Positions 9,523 to 20,081 of a stretch of 64,000 bases of DNA are shown here, piece after piece. The stretch comes from Ollibium composti (GTDB lineage Bacteria > Pseudomonadota > Alphaproteobacteria > Rhizobiales > Rhizobiaceae), in contig NZ_SSNY01000001.1 of NCBI RefSeq assembly GCF_004801285.1, positions 186,001 through 250,000 of the forward strand. The letters run 5' to 3'. How positions within the stretch are numbered: the stretch's first letter is position 1; every line of letters starts with the position of its first letter. The notes below the pieces were generated by a model. It did not search any database. It had not been told where the DNA came from and saw only the letters and a list, made by a program, of their open reading frames with translations. The translations under genes were made by a program, and so were the position numbers.

Positions 9523-10362
9523 TTATTCCGTCACCGTCATCTGGAAGAAGTCGCCCTGTATCTCGAACTCCTCGACGCCGGTTTGCGTCGCGGTGAAGAC
9601 GATGGCGCGGGCCGGCGTGAGCCCCTGGCAGAACTTGCTGTGGCGGCGCGCCAGCCCTCCGTCCGAGAACGTGCCCGTTCGCACGTCAGGCAGGTCGGCT
9701 TCGACAAGCAGCCATTCGCGCGGCAGCTTTCCGCAGTCGCCGCGCTCGGCATAGATCGGCCGCGTCTCGCCCACCTTCATCGTCACCTTCGGCTTGAAGG
9801 GAACGATGGGCGCATTGTCGGCCGGCCCTGCCCAGGGACGCCAGCCGGAGGCGGTGACCAATGAGCCGACGACTGCCCCGACAATGAGCATGGCCGCGCC
9901 GCCCGCCGCCATTTCGAGCGCTGAAAAGCGTTTGCGCGCCGGTGCGGACGGGTAGGGTTGCCACGGCAGGACGGGACCCCGCGCCACGCGCCTTGCCATG
10001 TCATGGTCCGTGTCAATCGCGCGGGGAACCACGACTGACGGCAGCCCGCCTGCGGTTTCTGCTGGCTCGATCTCGCCGGCTTGCTTGTAGAGCGTGTTCC
10101 AGTGCCGTTGCAGGTCGGGGTTTTCGCTCACCTTCAGCAGCCGTGCCAACAGCCGCAGGTTCTTCGTGCGAGGAAGGTGCCGGCCGGAGCGCCAGTTGTT
10201 GAGATTGCGGACGGCCGTGTCGAACTGGCGTTCGCCTTTGCTGGCCGTCAGCGCACAATAGGCGGAAGCGAGCGCCGCCGTGTCGTAGTAGCCCGCACCG
10301 TTGCACAATTCGTCGAACAGTTGGTGCCAGTGAGCGTAGTGCCGCCAGTTGCCGTCCTCCAT
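9523..10362 (-). CDS. Membrane-anchored HTH-like protein with C-terminal SDGGL domain (paralog A)
   Basis: An unrecognised 279-residue protein. Residues 1-95 are helical; a segment with NLNNWRSGRHLP then LRLLARLLKV looks like a Cro/CI-type helix-turn-helix. One membrane helix spans about 151-173, and residues 192-279 should be periplasmic. That last part has VGETR, C210, FSDGGLARR (232-240) and C245, a pattern repeated in the next two genes. The ATG at 10362 has GGGGAAG upstream. No function is claimed; the topology suggests transmembrane sensing. Confidence 0.7.
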   Translation of the reverse strand: MEDGNWRHYAHWHQLFDELCNGAGYYDTAALASAYCALTASKGERQFDTAVRNLNNWRSGRHLPRTKNLRLLARLLKVSENPDLQRHWNTLYKQAGEIEPAETAGGLPSVVVPRAIDTDHDMARRVARGPVLPWQPYPSAPARKRFSALEMAAGGAAMLIVGAVVGSLVTASGWRPWAGPADNAPIVPFKPKVTMKVGETRPIYAERGDCGKLPREWLLVEADLPDVRTGTFSDGGLARRHSKFCQGLTPARAIVFTATQTGVEEFEIQGDFFQMTVTE

Positions 10363-10379
10363 GGCTTCCCCCGTTATCG

Positions 10380-11144
10380 TTATTCGAGCCTGCTGCCCTG
10401 ATAGTCGCGCACGACGATTTTCATGAAGTCTTCCAGCAGCATCACCTCTTCGGCACCCGGCTCCCTGGCAGTGAACTTGACGGCCCGCACAGGCACCACC
10501 GCATTGCAGAAATTGCTCATCTTGCGGGCCAGCCCGCCATCGGAAAAGCTGCCGAGGCGACTTTCCGGCACCCGCGGCGCCGTCTTGTTCCAGCCGGGCA
10601 CCATCGTTCCGTCGCAGTTCCCGCGATCGCCGTGGATCAATCGGGTTTCGCCGACCAGCATGTCCACGCGGGCCTGATACCCTATCATCGGCAGGTCCTT
10701 GTGCGGATCGACCATAAGCCAGCGCAAGCCGGCGGCGACGAGCACCGCGACAAGCGCGGCTGCCGCCCATACCAGTCGGCCGCGCGCGCTTCGTGCCGGC
10801 AAAGGAGCGGTCGGGTCCACGGCTGGCCCTTCGCTGTCTTCCAGCGGAACGTGACCGCGCGCGGTGGCGTAGAGACGGTTCCAGTGCCGGCTGAGCTCCG
10901 GGTCAGCCGGAACGTCAAGCAGTTCGGACAGCAGCATGAAATTGCGGCGCAGCGGGACGTGACGGCCGAGGCGCCAGTTGCGCAGGCTCTTGCCGGCGGC
11001 ATTGAATTCGTCCTGCCCGTTCCTGCCCTGGCGGCGGCAGAGCTGGCTTGCCAGCAAGGCGTTGTCGATATGTCCGCGGCGGTTGCAGAGTTCGTCAAGC
11101 AACCGATGCCACCGCTCGAACCGGTCCCAATCCTGTTCCAGCAC
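10380..11144 (-). CDS. Membrane-anchored HTH-like protein with C-terminal SDGGL domain (paralog B)
   Basis: A 254-residue tandem paralog of the gene at 9523. The N-terminus matches throughout (WHRLLDELCN against WHQLFDELCN; SLRNWRLGRHVP against NLNNWRSGRHLP; LSRHWNRLY against LQRHWNTLY). One membrane helix lies at about 122-143, then the same extracytoplasmic domain with VGETR, C177, FSDGGLARK (200-208) and C213. The middle linker is unrelated and shorter. The likely start is GTG at 11144. It is 17 bp from paralog A, in the same orientation, probably one operon. Confidence 0.7.
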   Translation of the reverse strand: MLEQDWDRFERWHRLLDELCNRRGHIDNALLASQLCRRQGRNGQDEFNAAGKSLRNWRLGRHVPLRRNFMLLSELLDVPADPELSRHWNRLYATARGHVPLEDSEGPAVDPTAPLPARSARGRLVWAAAALVAVLVAAGLRWLMVDPHKDLPMIGYQARVDMLVGETRLIHGDRGNCDGTMVPGWNKTAPRVPESRLGSFSDGGLARKMSNFCNAVVPVRAVKFTAREPGAEEVMLLEDFMKIVVRDYQGSRLE

Positions 11145-11352
11145 GCCTCAAGTACCCCGTATCGTTCACCGTAGAATAGAAAATGGATTCATGGAGATAG
11201 CAATCAACTTGATCCCCGTTTTTCCGGTTTTTCCGTCGATTGCCCGACTTTTCTGTTTGGCGATGCGGGCGGATTTGGCACGTCGAAAGGGACGTCGCTG
11301 AACGAGCCGTGGCGACGATCGGCGTTTTAGGCTCAGGAGAGGGGCTTCCCAG

Positions 11353-11706
11353 ATGCGAAATTCACTGGTTTTTGCTGCTGCCGCCGGTGCGGCCGCGTTG
11401 CTGTTGGCGGGCTGCGTCACGCCGGGCAATGCCGACAAGACGGTCGAGATGCAGGTCGGCCAAACGAGGCACATCACTGCCTATCGCGCCAACGGCTGCG
11501 GTGCGTCGGCGCCGAGCTTCGCCGCCATCGAGAGCAGGCTGCCGAAGTCCTCTGTCGTAAAATACTCCGACGGTGGTCTGTCGAGCCGCGTCAGCCGCGA
11601 TTGCGGCAAGCGCGTGCCGACCCGCGCCGTGAACGGCACGGGCATCGCGTCCGGCACGGAAGGCCACATGTACCAGTCCGGAAGCGTCGCCATCGTGGTG
11701 AAGTAG
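11353..11706 (+). CDS. Lipoprotein consisting of the SDGGL domain
   Basis: A 117-residue predicted lipoprotein: hydrophobic signal then LLLAG-C21 lipobox. The mature part is the same domain as the C-termini of the two divergent neighbours: VGQTRHI, C49, YSDGGLSSR (71-79), C84, then VPTRAVNGTG. The two conserved cysteines flank the SDGGL motif and could form a disulfide. It is transcribed away from the membrane-bound paralogs, with 208 bp between that should hold both promoters. The function is unknown. Confidence 0.7.
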   Translation: MRNSLVFAAAAGAAALLLAGCVTPGNADKTVEMQVGQTRHITAYRANGCGASAPSFAAIESRLPKSSVVKYSDGGLSSRVSRDCGKRVPTRAVNGTGIASGTEGHMYQSGSVAIVVK

Positions 11707-11917
11707 ACGGGCAGGCGGGGCGGCCGGGTGTCTGCGGCACCCGGCCGTAAGCCGTGTCCAGACGGGTTGCTGTCCGAACGTTGGCGGTGTTGAGCGTCGA
11801 ATGGCTCTTCGGGAGGCCTTCGTTGCCTCGAATGCGTTGTTTCGGCGCCTGCGCGCCGCCGGCTTCCGCGACGAATTGCGCCCGCACCATCCTTGATTTG
11901 ATCTCGATGCTTGGGGA

Positions 11918-13204
11918 ATGTTGTCGAGGCATTGTGCGGGGACGGGATTGCGGGCAGGACTGGACATTGCGATCGCCGGAGCTGGGTCGGCGGGCCTTGC
12001 GGCAGCGCTTTTCCTGAAGCGTGCCGGCCATCGCGTCACGCTGTTCGAGCGTTTCGACAGGCCCGCGCCGGTCGGTTCGGGGCTGATCCTGCAACCGACC
12101 GGGCTGTCGGTGCTGCACGGACGGGCTGCTTGACGCCATCGCTGCGCTGGGCAGCCGCATCGACCGGCTCTACGGTGCGGACGCCGCGACGGGACGCACG
12201 GTGCTCGACGTGCGCTACGATGCGCTCCGTGGCGGTCGTTTCGGTCTGGCGGTGCATCGCGCCGCCCTTTTCTCGGTGCTGCACGAGGCGGTTCTGAGGG
12301 AAGGGATCGCCATCGAGACGGGCGTCGAACTGGACGGGCTGGAAGCCGGCGCGCGGCCGACGCTGCTTTGCCGCGACGGGCGGAGGCTCGGACCGTTCGA
12401 CCTTGTCGTCGACGCCAGCGGCGCGCGCTCGAAACTCAAGCGGCACGCGATCCGGCCTTGCGAGCCGGTGCCGCTGGCCTACGGGGCGTTCTGGGCCTCG
12501 CTCGACTGGCGCGGCGAAGGTTTTCACGCGCATGCGCTCACCCAGCGCTATGACCGCGCTAGCGTGATGATCGGCGTGCTGCCCATCGGCCGGCCAGCCC
12601 CGCAGGCGCCGCCGATGGCGGCGTTCTTCTGGAGCCTGAAGCCGGACGACGCCGAGAACGTGAGGGCGGCGGGGCTCGATGCCTGGAAGGCGAGGGTGGC
12701 CGGCCTGTGGCCGGACTGCCGGGCCTATCTCGACCAGATTGGGTCCTTCGATCAGTTGACGCTGGCGCGCTACGGCCATCATACGCTGGCGTTGCCGGCG
12801 GGACGGCGGCTGGCGGTGATCGGCGATGCCGCACATTCGACCAGCCCGCAGCTCGGGCAGGGCGCCAACATGGCGCTGCTCGATGCGGCCGCCCTTGCGC
12901 ATGCTCTGGCCACAACCCCGATATCGAGGCGGCGCTTGCCCGCTATGTCCGCTCGCGGCGGCTGCATGTGCGCGCCTTCCAGGCGCTGTCGCGGGCGTTC
13001 ACGCCGTTCTACCAGTCGGATTCGGTGGTTCTGCCCTTCATCCGCGACCGGCTGGTGGCAACGGCGGCGAAGATCTTTCCCGCGCCCCAGGTGCTGGCGG
13101 CGATGGTGGCGGGAACGATCGTCGATCCGTTCGGGCCGATCGGCCTGACGGAAGCGGACTGGCGGTCGATTCCCTCTTGCGTCGGCGGGCCGTCTGGGCA
13201 ATAA
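11918..13204 (+). pseudogene. FAD-dependent monooxygenase, two frameshifts
   Basis: Three frames together give one PHBH/UbiH-like flavoprotein. The first (11918 on) has the FAD motif IAIAGAGSAGLAAALFLKRAG. After about 12118 the reading must shift to give GLLDAIAALGSRIDRLYG and onward through VIGDAAHSTSPQLGQGANMAL. At about 12910 a missing base is needed to continue into NPDIEAALARYVRSRR and run to the TAA at 13204. Either the gene is decayed or the assembly has errors. The position next to the TetR gene suggests the pair once belonged together. The substrate is unknown. Confidence 0.8.
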
Positions 13205-13214
13205 GCCGAACCGT

Positions 13215-13229
13215 AACGTACGGTACGTT
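13215..13229. promoter_or_regulatory. Palindromic operator upstream of the TetR gene
   Basis: AACGTAC-G-GTACGTT is a perfect 7-bp inverted repeat around one base, 67 bp before the likely TetR start. Its size and symmetry fit a TetR-family dimer site, so autoregulation of the TetR-ilvC unit is the simplest reading. No other copy of the full palindrome was noticed in the window. Confidence 0.55.
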
Positions 13230-13295
13230 CCTTGCCGGATGACTTATCCTAGTCTGTTCGGCGGAACCGGGTGTCGGAAGGCGGATCGGCGCTTG

Positions 13296-13958
13296 ATGAA
13301 CGAAGCGAAAACGGGCGAGCCCAAGGCAGGCGAGGCCAAGGCGAGCGAAGACTGGACGGCGCGCCAGCGCGACGTGCTGGACGCCGCTTTGCGCCTGATG
13401 GTCGAGGAGGGCGACAACCTGACCATGGCGGGCGTTGCGCGGCGCGCGAGCTGCTCGAAGGAAACGCTCTACAAGTGGTTCGGCGACCGCGACGGGCTGT
13501 TGACCGCTACGGTCCAGTGGCAGGCCTCGAAGGTGCGGGTCGTGCCGGTCGATCCCGGCAAGGTCGACCTGGCCTCGCTGGCCGAGAGCCTTGAAGGCTA
13601 TGCGCGCGACTGGCTGAAGGTGATCGCCAGCGACACCTCCATCGCGCTGAACCGCGTCGCCGTCAGCCACGCCGGCTCGGGCAAGGACAATCTCGGCGCC
13701 ATCGTGCTGGAAAACGGCCGTTTCGCGTTGGCCAAGCGGCTGAAGCCGGTGCTCGATGCCGGCAAGAAGGCCGGCCACCTCGCCTTCGAGGACGCCGAGA
13801 CGGCGTTCCGCACCTTTTTCGGGCTGGTCGGGCGCGACGTCCAGATCCGCCTGCTGCTCGGCGATTGGCCGGGCCTGACGGAAGCGGCCATCGCCGAGGA
13901 CGCGGCGCGCGCCACCAGACAGTTTCTCGCCCTCTACGGGGCAAGGAAAGAGCAATAG
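13296..13958 (+). CDS. TetR/AcrR-family transcriptional regulator
   Basis: A 220-residue regulator. The N-terminal HTH lies about residues 25-70, with NLTMAGVARRASCSKETLYK then WFGDRDGLL, the TetR recognition pattern. The C-terminal ligand domain has TetR_C-like features (TAFRTFFGLVGRDVQIRLLL). The start at 13296 (MNEAKTG) is preferred over 13239, leaving the operator at 13215-13229 and a leader upstream. ilvC starts 33 bp after its stop, which suggests a role in, or co-expression with, branched-chain amino-acid synthesis. The ligand is unknown. Confidence 0.87.
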   Translation: MNEAKTGEPKAGEAKASEDWTARQRDVLDAALRLMVEEGDNLTMAGVARRASCSKETLYKWFGDRDGLLTATVQWQASKVRVVPVDPGKVDLASLAESLEGYARDWLKVIASDTSIALNRVAVSHAGSGKDNLGAIVLENGRFALAKRLKPVLDAGKKAGHLAFEDAETAFRTFFGLVGRDVQIRLLLGDWPGLTEAAIAEDAARATRQFLALYGARKEQ

Positions 13959-15011
<1,053 letters not shown>

Positions 15012-15063
15012 GAAGCCCGTTCCAACTCACCTCGCCGGCCATCTGACGCGGCTTTCCGCGCTT

Positions 15064-15100
15064 CCGGTGCTCACGTACTTTTATGTACGCTCCGCTCCGG
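15064..15100. repeat. Imperfect palindromic intergenic repeat
   Basis: CCGG...CGTAC-TTTTAT-GTACG...CCGG forms an imperfect hairpin 53 bp after ilvC. The base-paired GTAC core and the CCGG ends suggest a mobile palindromic repeat or transcript-end structure of the kind common between rhizobial genes. The assignment is tentative. Confidence 0.45.
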
Positions 15101-15196
15101 TTCTCGAAATCCGCGCCATATGACTCGGCGGGGCGAATTGGCTTCGGACTTCCGCCGTCGTCGCCCTCACGGTGTCGGGAAAGTTGTGCGCGCCCA

Positions 15197-15233
15197 CCAG
15201 CCCGCCTGTGCCATTGCGGAACAGGCGGGCTGG
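15197..15233. terminator. Hairpin downstream of ilvC
   Basis: A perfect 13-bp inverted repeat (CCAGCCCGCCTGT / ACAGGCGGGCTGG) with an 11-nt loop, 185 bp after ilvC and 45 bp before the PilZ gene. Only a short T run follows, so it may be a weak terminator or a processing structure. Confidence 0.5.
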
Positions 15234-15277
15234 CACGTTTCTGGCTTGGCGATCGCATCGGCCACAGGAGCGGAACG

Positions 15278-15568
15278 ATGGATGCGATCACTCGAAAATC
15301 GATTGGGCTGGACGGCAAGGTTTTCGCCGAACGCCGCGCGGCGCAGCGCCGGCGCGTGCTGAAGGGCGCGAAACTGTCCTTCAACCGGGGCTACGGGGCG
15401 CTCGAGTGCGTCGCGCGCAACGAATCGGAATCGGGCGCGCTGCTCGTGTTCGGCGAGACGTCCGCCGTGCCGGCGATTTTCGAACTGACGCTCAACGGCA
15501 GCGACCGGGCGCGACCGGCGCGCGTGCGCTGGCGCACGCCGACGCTGGTCGGCGTGGAATTCGTGTGA
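15278..15568 (+). CDS. PilZ-domain protein
   Basis: A 96-residue single-domain protein. The PilZ c-di-GMP signature appears as an arginine-rich start (ERRAAQRRRVLKG, residues 16-28) and NESESGALL in place of the D/NxSxxG motif. The rest is a beta barrel ending VRWRTPTLVGVEF. CAGGAG lies 7 bases before the ATG. It may bind c-di-GMP, but the second motif is only an approximate match, so binding is inference. Confidence 0.72.
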   Translation: MDAITRKSIGLDGKVFAERRAAQRRRVLKGAKLSFNRGYGALECVARNESESGALLVFGETSAVPAIFELTLNGSDRARPARVRWRTPTLVGVEFV

Positions 15569-15587
15569 GCCCAATGACGTGAAAAAA

Positions 15588-15612
15588 GGCGACACCGCCG
15601 GGCGGTGTCGCC
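15588..15612 (-). terminator. Rho-independent terminator of the BA14K gene
   Basis: A perfect 12-bp stem (GGCGACACCGCC / GGCGGTGTCGCC) with a one-base centre. On the minus strand it is followed by TTTTTT (15582-15587), the classical intrinsic terminator form, 10 bp after the stop of the minus-strand gene. On the plus strand it also lies 19 bp after the PilZ gene and may serve both. Confidence 0.8.
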
Positions 15613-15622
15613 TGTCGCTCGC

Positions 15623-16159
15623 TCAGCCGAACGGCGAGCGGCAGACCGCGCGGTAGCCGACGCGCGGAACGTAAGTGTTGTCCCAGGCGCGATAGGTCCG
15701 GTAGCGGGCGGAGCACCACCTGACATGCGCCGGCGACAGGCCGCGATAGACACGCCGCGGCGCCACGTAATAGTTGTCGTAGTAGCGCGGGGCGGCGAGC
15801 CCCAGTCCAAGACCGAGGCCGAAGCCGCCCAGGCCGTAATATTCGCGGCGATGATGGCGCCGCCAGCGCCAATCGTCATTGCGCCAGCGCGGGCGCTGCC
15901 AATCGCCGCGCCAGTGGCGGTTCTGATGCCAGCCGTCGTCTCCGCGCCAATGGCGATTGTTGCGCCAGCGCCACCGCATGTCTCCGCTGGTGCCGCCGCC
16001 ATACGAGCTATCGTTTATCTGCGTTATCGTATTTGCCGTCGCAGGAGCCTGAAGCTGCGGCGACGGCAACGGTCCGGCTTGCAGGGGCGTGGCGGCGCCG
16101 GCGATCAGGCCGAAGGCGACCAGTCCATAGGCAAGCGAACGAGAAAAGAGCGTTTTCAT
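15623..16159 (-). CDS. BA14K-family secreted protein
   Basis: A 178-residue predicted secreted protein. The signal peptide is MKTLFSRSLAYGLVAFGLIA then a Gly-Ala-Ala-Thr-Pro-Leu-Gln-Ala cleavage region. The middle is a Trp/Arg/Asn-rich low-complexity stretch (about 65-110) with repeated HWRGD-like units, then a Gly-Leu repeat. The C-terminus, with VRWCSARYRTYRAWDNTY and YRAVC, matches the BA14K domain known from Brucella as an immunoreactive, lectin-like protein. The start at 16159 is the ATG before the signal peptide. Confidence 0.82.
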   Translation of the reverse strand: MKTLFSRSLAYGLVAFGLIAGAATPLQAGPLPSPQLQAPATANTITQINDSSYGGGTSGDMRWRWRNNRHWRGDDGWHQNRHWRGDWQRPRWRNDDWRWRRHHRREYYGLGGFGLGLGLGLAAPRYYDNYYVAPRRVYRGLSPAHVRWCSARYRTYRAWDNTYVPRVGYRAVCRSPFG

Positions 16160-16308
16160 CCTACACTCCAAAAGCTGTGGCCCCACGCGCTGTCCCTTTA
16201 CACACTTTGGCGCCGGACAGATGAACGCGCCATGAATGGAAAGGTTGCGTCAACCATGTTGACGCTGGCTCTTGTCTTGGCGGGCGGTTGCGGGCAAAGG
16301 TCGCTTCC

Positions 16309-17421
16309 ATGTCCTTGCGCCTTGCCACCTTCAACGTCGAAAACCTGATGAACAGGTTCGATTTTTCCGGTTTCCGCAACCAGTTGCACGAGGACCGCAC
16401 GCTGGCGCTGTTCGACATCCGCACCGAGGCTGAATACCGGCTGCTGGAGCAGGCGCGTGTCATCGCCCATTCCGACGATACGCGCCAGCTGACGGCGCTG
16501 GCGATCGCCGCGACCCGCGCCGACATCATCTGCCTGCAGGAGGTCGATAACGTCGAGGCGCTGAAAGCCTTCGAATACGGCTACCTGTTCAAGATGATCG
16601 GCGAGGGCTATCGGCAGAAATACACCTCCACCGGCAATGATACGCGCGGCATCGACGTGGCGTTGATGATGCGCGAGGAAACCGCGCACGGCCAGCCGAT
16701 CGAATTCGTGCGCATGACGAGCCACGCCTACGTGACTTTCGAGGAGTTCGGCCTGCACACGCCGGAGCTGGCGTCGTTCGGCCATGAGCCGTCTGAGCGC
16801 ATCTTCCGCCGGGACTGCCTGGAGGTGGACCTGAAGGTCGGCGGCGCGCCTTTGACGCTCTACCTGGTGCATTTCAAGTCGATGGGCTCGCCGCGCAACG
16901 GCCTCGACGGGCGCCAGGCGACGATGCCGCTGCGCATCGCCGAGGCGAAGGCGGTGCGGCGCATCATCGAGGAGCGGTTCGGCAAGGATCACGCCGCGTC
17001 CAAACGCTGGGCGATCTGCGGCGACTTCAACGATTATCGCGAGCGGCTGGTGATTACCGGCGACGTCTATGCCGGTTATCGCTTCGAGCCGGTGAGCGAG
17101 ACGCAATCCTGCCTCGACGTGCTCACCGCGGACGGCTTTTGCGAGAACGTGGTGGAGCGGCGGCCCGAAATGGACCGCTGGACGCTTTATCACACGCGCG
17201 GGCCGCAGGAACGCCACCTTTGTCAGCTCGACTACATCCTGCTTTCGCCGGCGCTGGCCAAGCGTAACGGTACGGCCGTGCCCGATATCGTGCGCAACGG
17301 CCAGCCCTTCCGCACGCCGTTTCCGGCCGGGCAGGAGGTGGAACGCTTCCCCCGTGCCGGCTGGGACCGGCCCAAGGCGTCCGACCACTGTCCGGTCGCC
17401 GTGTCACTCGATCTGGTTTGA
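16309..17421 (+). CDS. Endonuclease/exonuclease/phosphatase-family protein
   Basis: A 370-residue EEP-fold metal-dependent phosphoesterase. Motifs: LATFNVENL at the start, IICLQEVDNVEAL (about 72-84), CGDFNDYRERL (about 241) and the terminal SDHCPVAVSL. The family includes DNases, phosphatases and lipid phosphatases, and the substrate is not readable. The start at 16309 has AAAGG 8 bases upstream. The next gene, a Nudix hydrolase, follows after 9 bp, so the two are probably co-transcribed. Confidence 0.87.
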   Translation: MSLRLATFNVENLMNRFDFSGFRNQLHEDRTLALFDIRTEAEYRLLEQARVIAHSDDTRQLTALAIAATRADIICLQEVDNVEALKAFEYGYLFKMIGEGYRQKYTSTGNDTRGIDVALMMREETAHGQPIEFVRMTSHAYVTFEEFGLHTPELASFGHEPSERIFRRDCLEVDLKVGGAPLTLYLVHFKSMGSPRNGLDGRQATMPLRIAEAKAVRRIIEERFGKDHAASKRWAICGDFNDYRERLVITGDVYAGYRFEPVSETQSCLDVLTADGFCENVVERRPEMDRWTLYHTRGPQERHLCQLDYILLSPALAKRNGTAVPDIVRNGQPFRTPFPAGQEVERFPRAGWDRPKASDHCPVAVSLDLV

Positions 17422-17430
17422 GGAGCAACC

Positions 17431-18150
17431 ATGAGCGTCGACCTGCCCCGCGATGTCGTCCTGCCCGTCGAGGTCATCGACGTGAGGCTCGATCCGGAGC
17501 CGCATCCGCTGGAAATCAGCCACAAGGCCGAGATCGCCGCCAACTGGGAACGGGAGATCGCCTCCAATCCGCGGCTGTTCAACGGCACGGTCGTGCTGGT
17601 GTCCGAAATGTCCTATGAGGACGGGCGGCTTACCGGCCACTGCCATGCGGCGCGCTATGCGACGTTCCTCTACTGGCGCCGCCATCGCGACGTGCCCGGC
17701 ACCGGCCATTTCTATGCGCATGCCATGCTCGTCTCTTCCGACAATGCTCTGGTTGCGATCCGCATGGCGCCGCATACGGTCAATGCGGGCCGTATCTATT
17801 TCGCCGCCGGCTCCTTCGAGCCGAACGATTTCCGCAACGGCGTCGTCGATATCGACTACAACATGCGCCGCGAGGTGAAGGAGGAGACCGGCCTCGATCT
17901 CGCCGTCGCCGAACGCGGCGTGCTCGCCTACGTGCTGTCGACGGAGCGCGGGACGGTCATCTTCCGCCGCTACTGGATGCCGCTTTCGGCCAATGAGATC
18001 GTCAGCCGGGTGAACGCCTTCGTCGCCGCCGAGACGGATCCGGAGATTTCCGGCCCCGTCGTCATCCATAGCGCCGCCGACCAGCCGGACGACCTGTTGC
18101 CGCACATGCCGCCGCTGATCGAGTGGCATTTCAGCCAGCAGCGCCACTGA
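17431..18150 (+). CDS. Nudix-family hydrolase
   Basis: A 239-residue protein with a Nudix box variant around residues 130-155: GSFEPNDF then NMRREVKEETGLDL, matching the Gx5Ex7REUxEExGU core from REVKEETGL with a looser first half. An AGGAG site precedes the ATG. The family hydrolyses nucleoside diphosphates linked to another group; the specificity is unknown. It is in tandem with the EEP-family gene. Confidence 0.8.
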   Translation: MSVDLPRDVVLPVEVIDVRLDPEPHPLEISHKAEIAANWEREIASNPRLFNGTVVLVSEMSYEDGRLTGHCHAARYATFLYWRRHRDVPGTGHFYAHAMLVSSDNALVAIRMAPHTVNAGRIYFAAGSFEPNDFRNGVVDIDYNMRREVKEETGLDLAVAERGVLAYVLSTERGTVIFRRYWMPLSANEIVSRVNAFVAAETDPEISGPVVIHSAADQPDDLLPHMPPLIEWHFSQQRH

Positions 18151-18171
18151 CGGCGGCTGCCCGTTCGTGCC

Positions 18172-19376
<1,205 letters not shown>

Positions 19377-19380
<4 letters not shown>

Positions 19381-20078
19381 TGCGCCATCTCCGCATTCAT
19401 CGCGTCCGATGCCACATGACCGTCGAGGAAGCGGATGGTGCGCTGGGCATAGGCGGCCACATCCGCCTCGTGCGTGACCATGACGATGGTCAGCCCGAAC
19501 TCGCGATTGAGCCGGGTGATGAGGTCCATGATCTCGTGCGTGCGGGCGGTGTCGAGGTTGCCGGTGGGCTCGTCGGCGACCAGCAGAGTAGGGCGGCTGA
19601 CGATGGCGCGGGCAATCGCGACGCGCTGCTGCTGGCCGCCGGACAGCTCGGCCGGAGTGTGATGCTCGCGGCCGGTCAGGCCGACCTCGGCCAGGGCGCG
19701 CATCGCCAGTTCCCGCCGCTCGGCTGCCGCCACGCCGCGATAGATCAGCGGCAGTTCGACGTTCTCAGCCGCCGTCGTGCGCGCCAGCAGGTTGTAGCCC
19801 TGGAAGACGAAGCCGATGTAGAGATTGCGCAGGAGGGCGCGGCGGTTGCGGTCGAGGCGGCCGGCATCGACGCCCTTGAACCGGTAGGTGCCGGCCGTCG
19901 GGGTGTCGAGACAGCCGATGATGTTCATCGACGTCGATTTGCCGGAGCCGGACGGCCCCATGATGGCGACGAACTCGCCCTGGCGGATGGCGAGGTCGAC
20001 GCCGGCCAGGGCGTGCACCCTGGCTTCGCCCTGGCCATAGGTCTTCCAGACCCGGTCGAAGGTGATGAGTGGCGCCAT
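19377..20078 (-). CDS. ABC transporter ATP-binding protein, MacB/LolD type
   Basis: A 233-residue ATPase. Walker A is GPSGSGKST (about residues 41-49), the signature [15 protein letters not shown], and Walker [14 protein letters not shown], with the H-loop in VTHE. The subfamily is the one that powers MacB and LolCE mechanotransmission transporters. It lies between the adaptor gene (3-bp gap) and the permease (4-bp overlap), so the three form an operon transcribed adaptor first. Confidence 0.95.
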
Positions 20079-20081
20079 GAT

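Noticed and set aside
9523..10770. Longer 415-residue start for paralog A
   Set aside because: The extra N-terminus lies antisense-free but over the 3' half of paralog B in another frame; the alignment of A with B begins at the ATG at 10362.
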